NCBI GenBank assembly: GCA_035691305.1
Contig: DASSJF010000035.1
Span: 42,837-106,836, forward strand
Length of the DNA stretch: 64,000 nt
Reading direction: 5' to 3'
Origin: a bacterium
GTDB taxonomy: Bacteria; Sysuimicrobiota; Sysuimicrobiia; Sysuimicrobiales; Segetimicrobiaceae
Position numbers and translations under genes: made by a program. Of the stretch, positions 61,650 through 64,000 are shown one piece after another; the stretch's first letter is position 1; every line of letters starts with the position of its first letter. The notes under the pieces were generated by a model, which searched no databases, was not told the origin of the DNA, and was given only the letters and a program-made list of their open reading frames with translations.

Positions 61650-63527
61650 ATGCATGTTCCGTGTTGCCCGGCCGGTCTCGCGCGCCGCTCCGCGGCGGCC
61701 GCGCTCGCCGCGATGGCAGTGCTGCTCGGGCCGCGCCTTCCGGGGTGGGCGCAGCCCGGACCGCCGCCCGAAAGCACGCCGCCAACCTTCGAGCTGCCGG
61801 AGGTCGAGGTCGCGGGCCGCCGGCCTCAGCTGCCGGCGACGACGCCGGCCTCGATTAGCGTGATCACCGCGGAGGAGATCGCCGCGATGGGCGCGCTTAC
61901 CGTCGCCGACGCTTTGCGGGTGCTGCCGGAAGTGCTGATCCGCTCGACCGGCGGCCCGGGCTCGCTCACGACGATGAGCATCCGTGGCTCGCCCTCGACG
62001 CAGAGCCTCATTATGCTCGACGGCGTTCCGCTCAACCGGCCCGATCAGGCGAGCGTCGACCTCAGCACGTTGCCGATCCAACAGGTCGATCACATCGAGG
62101 TCCTGCGGGGACCGTTCTCCGCGATCTACGGGAGCGCGACGATCGGCGGCGTCGTCAACATCGTGACGAGGGGCCGGCCCGAATCGTCGGCGTCGGCCCG
62201 GATCGGCTCGTACGGCGAGACCAGCAACGTGCTGTCGATCGGCGGCCAGAGCGGAACCACGACCTATCTCGTGCAGGGCGTTCAGACCGGCAGTACCGGC
62301 TTCGCCCCGGACACCGACTACACCAACTCCACTGTGATGGCGAAACTCCGCTGGGCGGCGGGCGGCGGCGACCTCACGCTGACCGGCGACCGGCTCTACC
62401 ACATCACCGGCTCTCCGGGTCCGGTGCCGTTTCAGGACATGTTCGCGCGTCTGTGGGACGGACGGACCCTGCTCGACCTGTCGTGGCGCACCGGCCGCGC
62501 CGACGGGCCCGGGACGCTGCTGCGCGTCTACCGCATCTACGACGACGTCAACTTTCTGAGCCCCGGCCTCGCGTTCCAGTCGGACGATGCCGCGGACTTC
62601 TGGGGCGCGCAGGCGCAGGTCGTCCTGGCCGCCGGCGGGGGGAATCTCTTGACGCTCGGCGCCGACTACGAAAACGAAGTCATCTTCCACACGGACAACG
62701 GCGGCGTGATCTTTCCCGATCAAGGCAGCGACCTGGGATTCTACGCCCAGTACGACTGGCGCGCGGCGCCGACGGTGCTCGTGTCGATCGGCGCGCGGCA
62801 GGACACGTTCACGCGGCCCGCCGGCGAGACGAACCTCTACGGTACGCAGATCGACCCGCGCGGTGGTGTTGTCGTGTTCCTGAGCGACCGCCTGGTGTTC
62901 CGGGGCGCGGTGGGACGGACGTACCGGGCGCCGACCTTCGACGAACTGGCGCCGGGGCTCTTCGGCAACCCGAACCTCCAGGCGGAAAGCGCGTGGTCTT
63001 ACGACGCGAGCCTCGAGTACGCGCTGGCGGCGGGACTGACGCTGCAGGTCGACGGCTTCTACAAAGATGCGACGAACCTCATCACGTCGCCGCCGCCGCT
63101 GTTCATCCCGGTCAACGTCGGGCACGCGATCATATCGGGCGGCGCCATCGAGCTGGCCGGCCGGCTGTCGCCGCGGTGGTTCGTCAGGGCCAACTACACG
63201 GGCCAGCGCGCCCGAGATGTCGCGACGAATCTCGACATGATCTACGTGCCGCGGTCGATGGGCAACCTCGAGATCGACTACCGGCCCGGGGCGGGGGCGA
63301 CGATCGCGCTCATCGTCGGCTACTCGGGGGAGACGTTCGCGGACGCCGCCAATACCACCGTGTTGCCGGGCTACTGGCTGACTACCGTGACGGCGACGTG
63401 GCCGCTCGGCGGCGGGTACAGCGTGCAGGGCGGCGTCGTCAACCTCTTCGACGTACAGTACCAGGACGCGCAGGGGTTCGCGGAGCCCGGGAGGAGAGTC
63501 TTCATGTCGGTGAGCAAGTCGTTCTAA
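61650..63527 (+). CDS. TonB-dependent receptor, BtuB-like
   Basis: Outer-membrane beta-barrel receptor of 625 aa, most likely for cobalamin since a B12 riboswitch controls it. It has a Sec signal (1-34) and a TonB box-like stretch near LPEVEV. The plug domain (about 60-170; LTVADALRVLPEVLIRSTGG, IMLDGVPLNRPDQ, VLRGPFSAIYGSATIGGVVN) is followed by the barrel, ending in the C-terminal Phe (SVSKSF) needed for outer-membrane assembly. GGAGGACG precedes the ATG. Its presence implies a diderm envelope. Confidence 0.93.
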   Translation: MHVPCCPAGLARRSAAAALAAMAVLLGPRLPGWAQPGPPPESTPPTFELPEVEVAGRRPQLPATTPASISVITAEEIAAMGALTVADALRVLPEVLIRSTGGPGSLTTMSIRGSPSTQSLIMLDGVPLNRPDQASVDLSTLPIQQVDHIEVLRGPFSAIYGSATIGGVVNIVTRGRPESSASARIGSYGETSNVLSIGGQSGTTTYLVQGVQTGSTGFAPDTDYTNSTVMAKLRWAAGGGDLTLTGDRLYHITGSPGPVPFQDMFARLWDGRTLLDLSWRTGRADGPGTLLRVYRIYDDVNFLSPGLAFQSDDAADFWGAQAQVVLAAGGGNLLTLGADYENEVIFHTDNGGVIFPDQGSDLGFYAQYDWRAAPTVLVSIGARQDTFTRPAGETNLYGTQIDPRGGVVVFLSDRLVFRGAVGRTYRAPTFDELAPGLFGNPNLQAESAWSYDASLEYALAAGLTLQVDGFYKDATNLITSPPPLFIPVNVGHAIISGGAIELAGRLSPRWFVRANYTGQRARDVATNLDMIYVPRSMGNLEIDYRPGAGATIALIVGYSGETFADAANTTVLPGYWLTTVTATWPLGGGYSVQGGVVNLFDVQYQDAQGFAEPGRRVFMSVSKSF

Positions 63528-63529
63528 TC

Positions 63530-64000
63530 GTGCGCCGCCGCATCGCCGCCATGCTCGTCTGCGCGCTCGCCGTCGCGGCGATCGTGGCGTGGATCTTGCC
63601 GGATCGTCTGCACCCGACTACCCAGGATCGCGACGCGCCGGCCGCTACCTCCCGTCCGGCCGCGGCGGTTGCGCCCCGGGGCGGTGGTCCGACCGCCGCC
63701 GACGAAGGAGAGATCGGCGCCGCGTCGGGCGGGAGTGCGCTTCGGGCTCCGAACCGCCGCTCACGCGCAGATCTGCCTGTGGAATCCAACGGCCGTCCGA
63801 ATGCCGACGTCCCCCTGCGCATCACCGAACGCGGCCAGGGCGCGCGGACGTCGCGGCAAACGGTGACGCTCGTCGTGCCGCCGCGCGCACCGGTGCCGCA
63901 GCCGTCACCGCGGTCATCGTCGCCGTCTACATCGTCGCCTCACTCCGCGGCGCCACCCGCCGCCGCGGCCACACCGAGCGCCGGTACGACGCGGGCCGGG
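63530..64000 (+). CDS. Membrane-anchored Pro/Ala/Ser-rich protein, partial (runs off window)
   Basis: Starting from the GTG at 63530, 2 nt after the receptor stop, the frame is open to the window end (157 codons). It encodes a basic RRR start, one membrane helix (IAAMLVCALAVAAIVAWILP), and then a long Pro/Ala/Ser/Arg-rich region. This layout fits a TonB-like energy transducer or a periplasm-spanning linker for the receptor, but the C-terminal domain lies beyond the window, so the call is open. Confidence 0.6.
   Translation, partial: MRRRIAAMLVCALAVAAIVAWILPDRLHPTTQDRDAPAATSRPAAAVAPRGGGPTAADEGEIGAASGGSALRAPNRRSRADLPVESNGRPNADVPLRITERGQGARTSRQTVTLVVPPRAPVPQPSPRSSSPSTSSPHSAAPPAAAATPSAGTTRAG

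Overview
This is a high-GC bacterial chromosome segment with about 57 protein genes, one tRNA, one riboswitch and no IS element, prophage or CRISPR array. The profile fits an uncultured soil or sediment heterotroph: many solute-binding-protein ABC importers, stand-alone peptidases and amidases, Ku, a copper-amine-oxidase-N protein and leaderless-looking promoters. A TonB-dependent receptor implies an outer membrane. I lean towards a deep-branching Terrabacteria-type candidate phylum, but no phylogenetic marker is present, so this is inference.

Layout. 157-1116: VOC ring-cleaving dioxygenase-like gene. 1167-5166 (-): spermidine/putrescine-type ABC importer. 5342-8628 (+): VOC protein, M20 amidohydrolase, polysaccharide deacetylase, GNAT. 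8630-14051 (-): Dpp-type importer (DppA-DppB-DppC) followed by SDR, alpha/beta hydrolase and RidA. 14211-20675 (+): Gfo/Idh/MocA oxidoreductase, DUF885 protein and a second DppABC set. 20771-23456 (+): secreted CuAO-N protein, FlK-like thioesterase, M20 dipeptidase. 23523-29311: amidase (-), then M19 dipeptidase, ThDP enzyme and SDR (+). 29346-31433 (-): MarR regulator with an ABC-2 exporter. 31539-40889: HtrA protease, DinB/FAD oxidoreductase/HutH, a trypsin-like protease, a D-amino-acid lyase, a tandem HD-GYP protein and a homocitrate-synthase-like enzyme. 40943-44567 (-): MerR-HlyD-DHA2 efflux operon. 44699-47116 (+): HTH-TPR regulator and Ku. 47183-49903 (-): SsuABC-like importer. 50031-50122: tRNA-Ser(CGA).

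50309-53407 is a visibly lower-GC block beside the tRNA. It holds the most interesting locus: a minus-strand operon of an AhpD-like peroxidase, DUF1326 and DUF2182. The AhpD gene is interrupted by one in-frame TGA exactly where the second cysteine of the CxxC active site belongs. A perfect 8-bp stem with a 3-nt G-starting loop follows 17 nt downstream. This is what a selenoprotein with a bacterial SECIS element looks like.

53545-59536 (+) is a compact catabolic and uptake operon (LLM flavin oxidoreductase, 4-OT tautomerase, cupin, DppA, isochorismatase-like, DppB, DppC). 59722-61206 holds a secreted protein and an SDR. 61304-61499 is a cobalamin riboswitch followed by an intrinsic terminator and a TonB-dependent receptor. 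A membrane-anchored Pro-rich gene runs off the end of the window.

The three Dpp-type importers carry no ATPase genes here, so they probably share ATPases encoded elsewhere.
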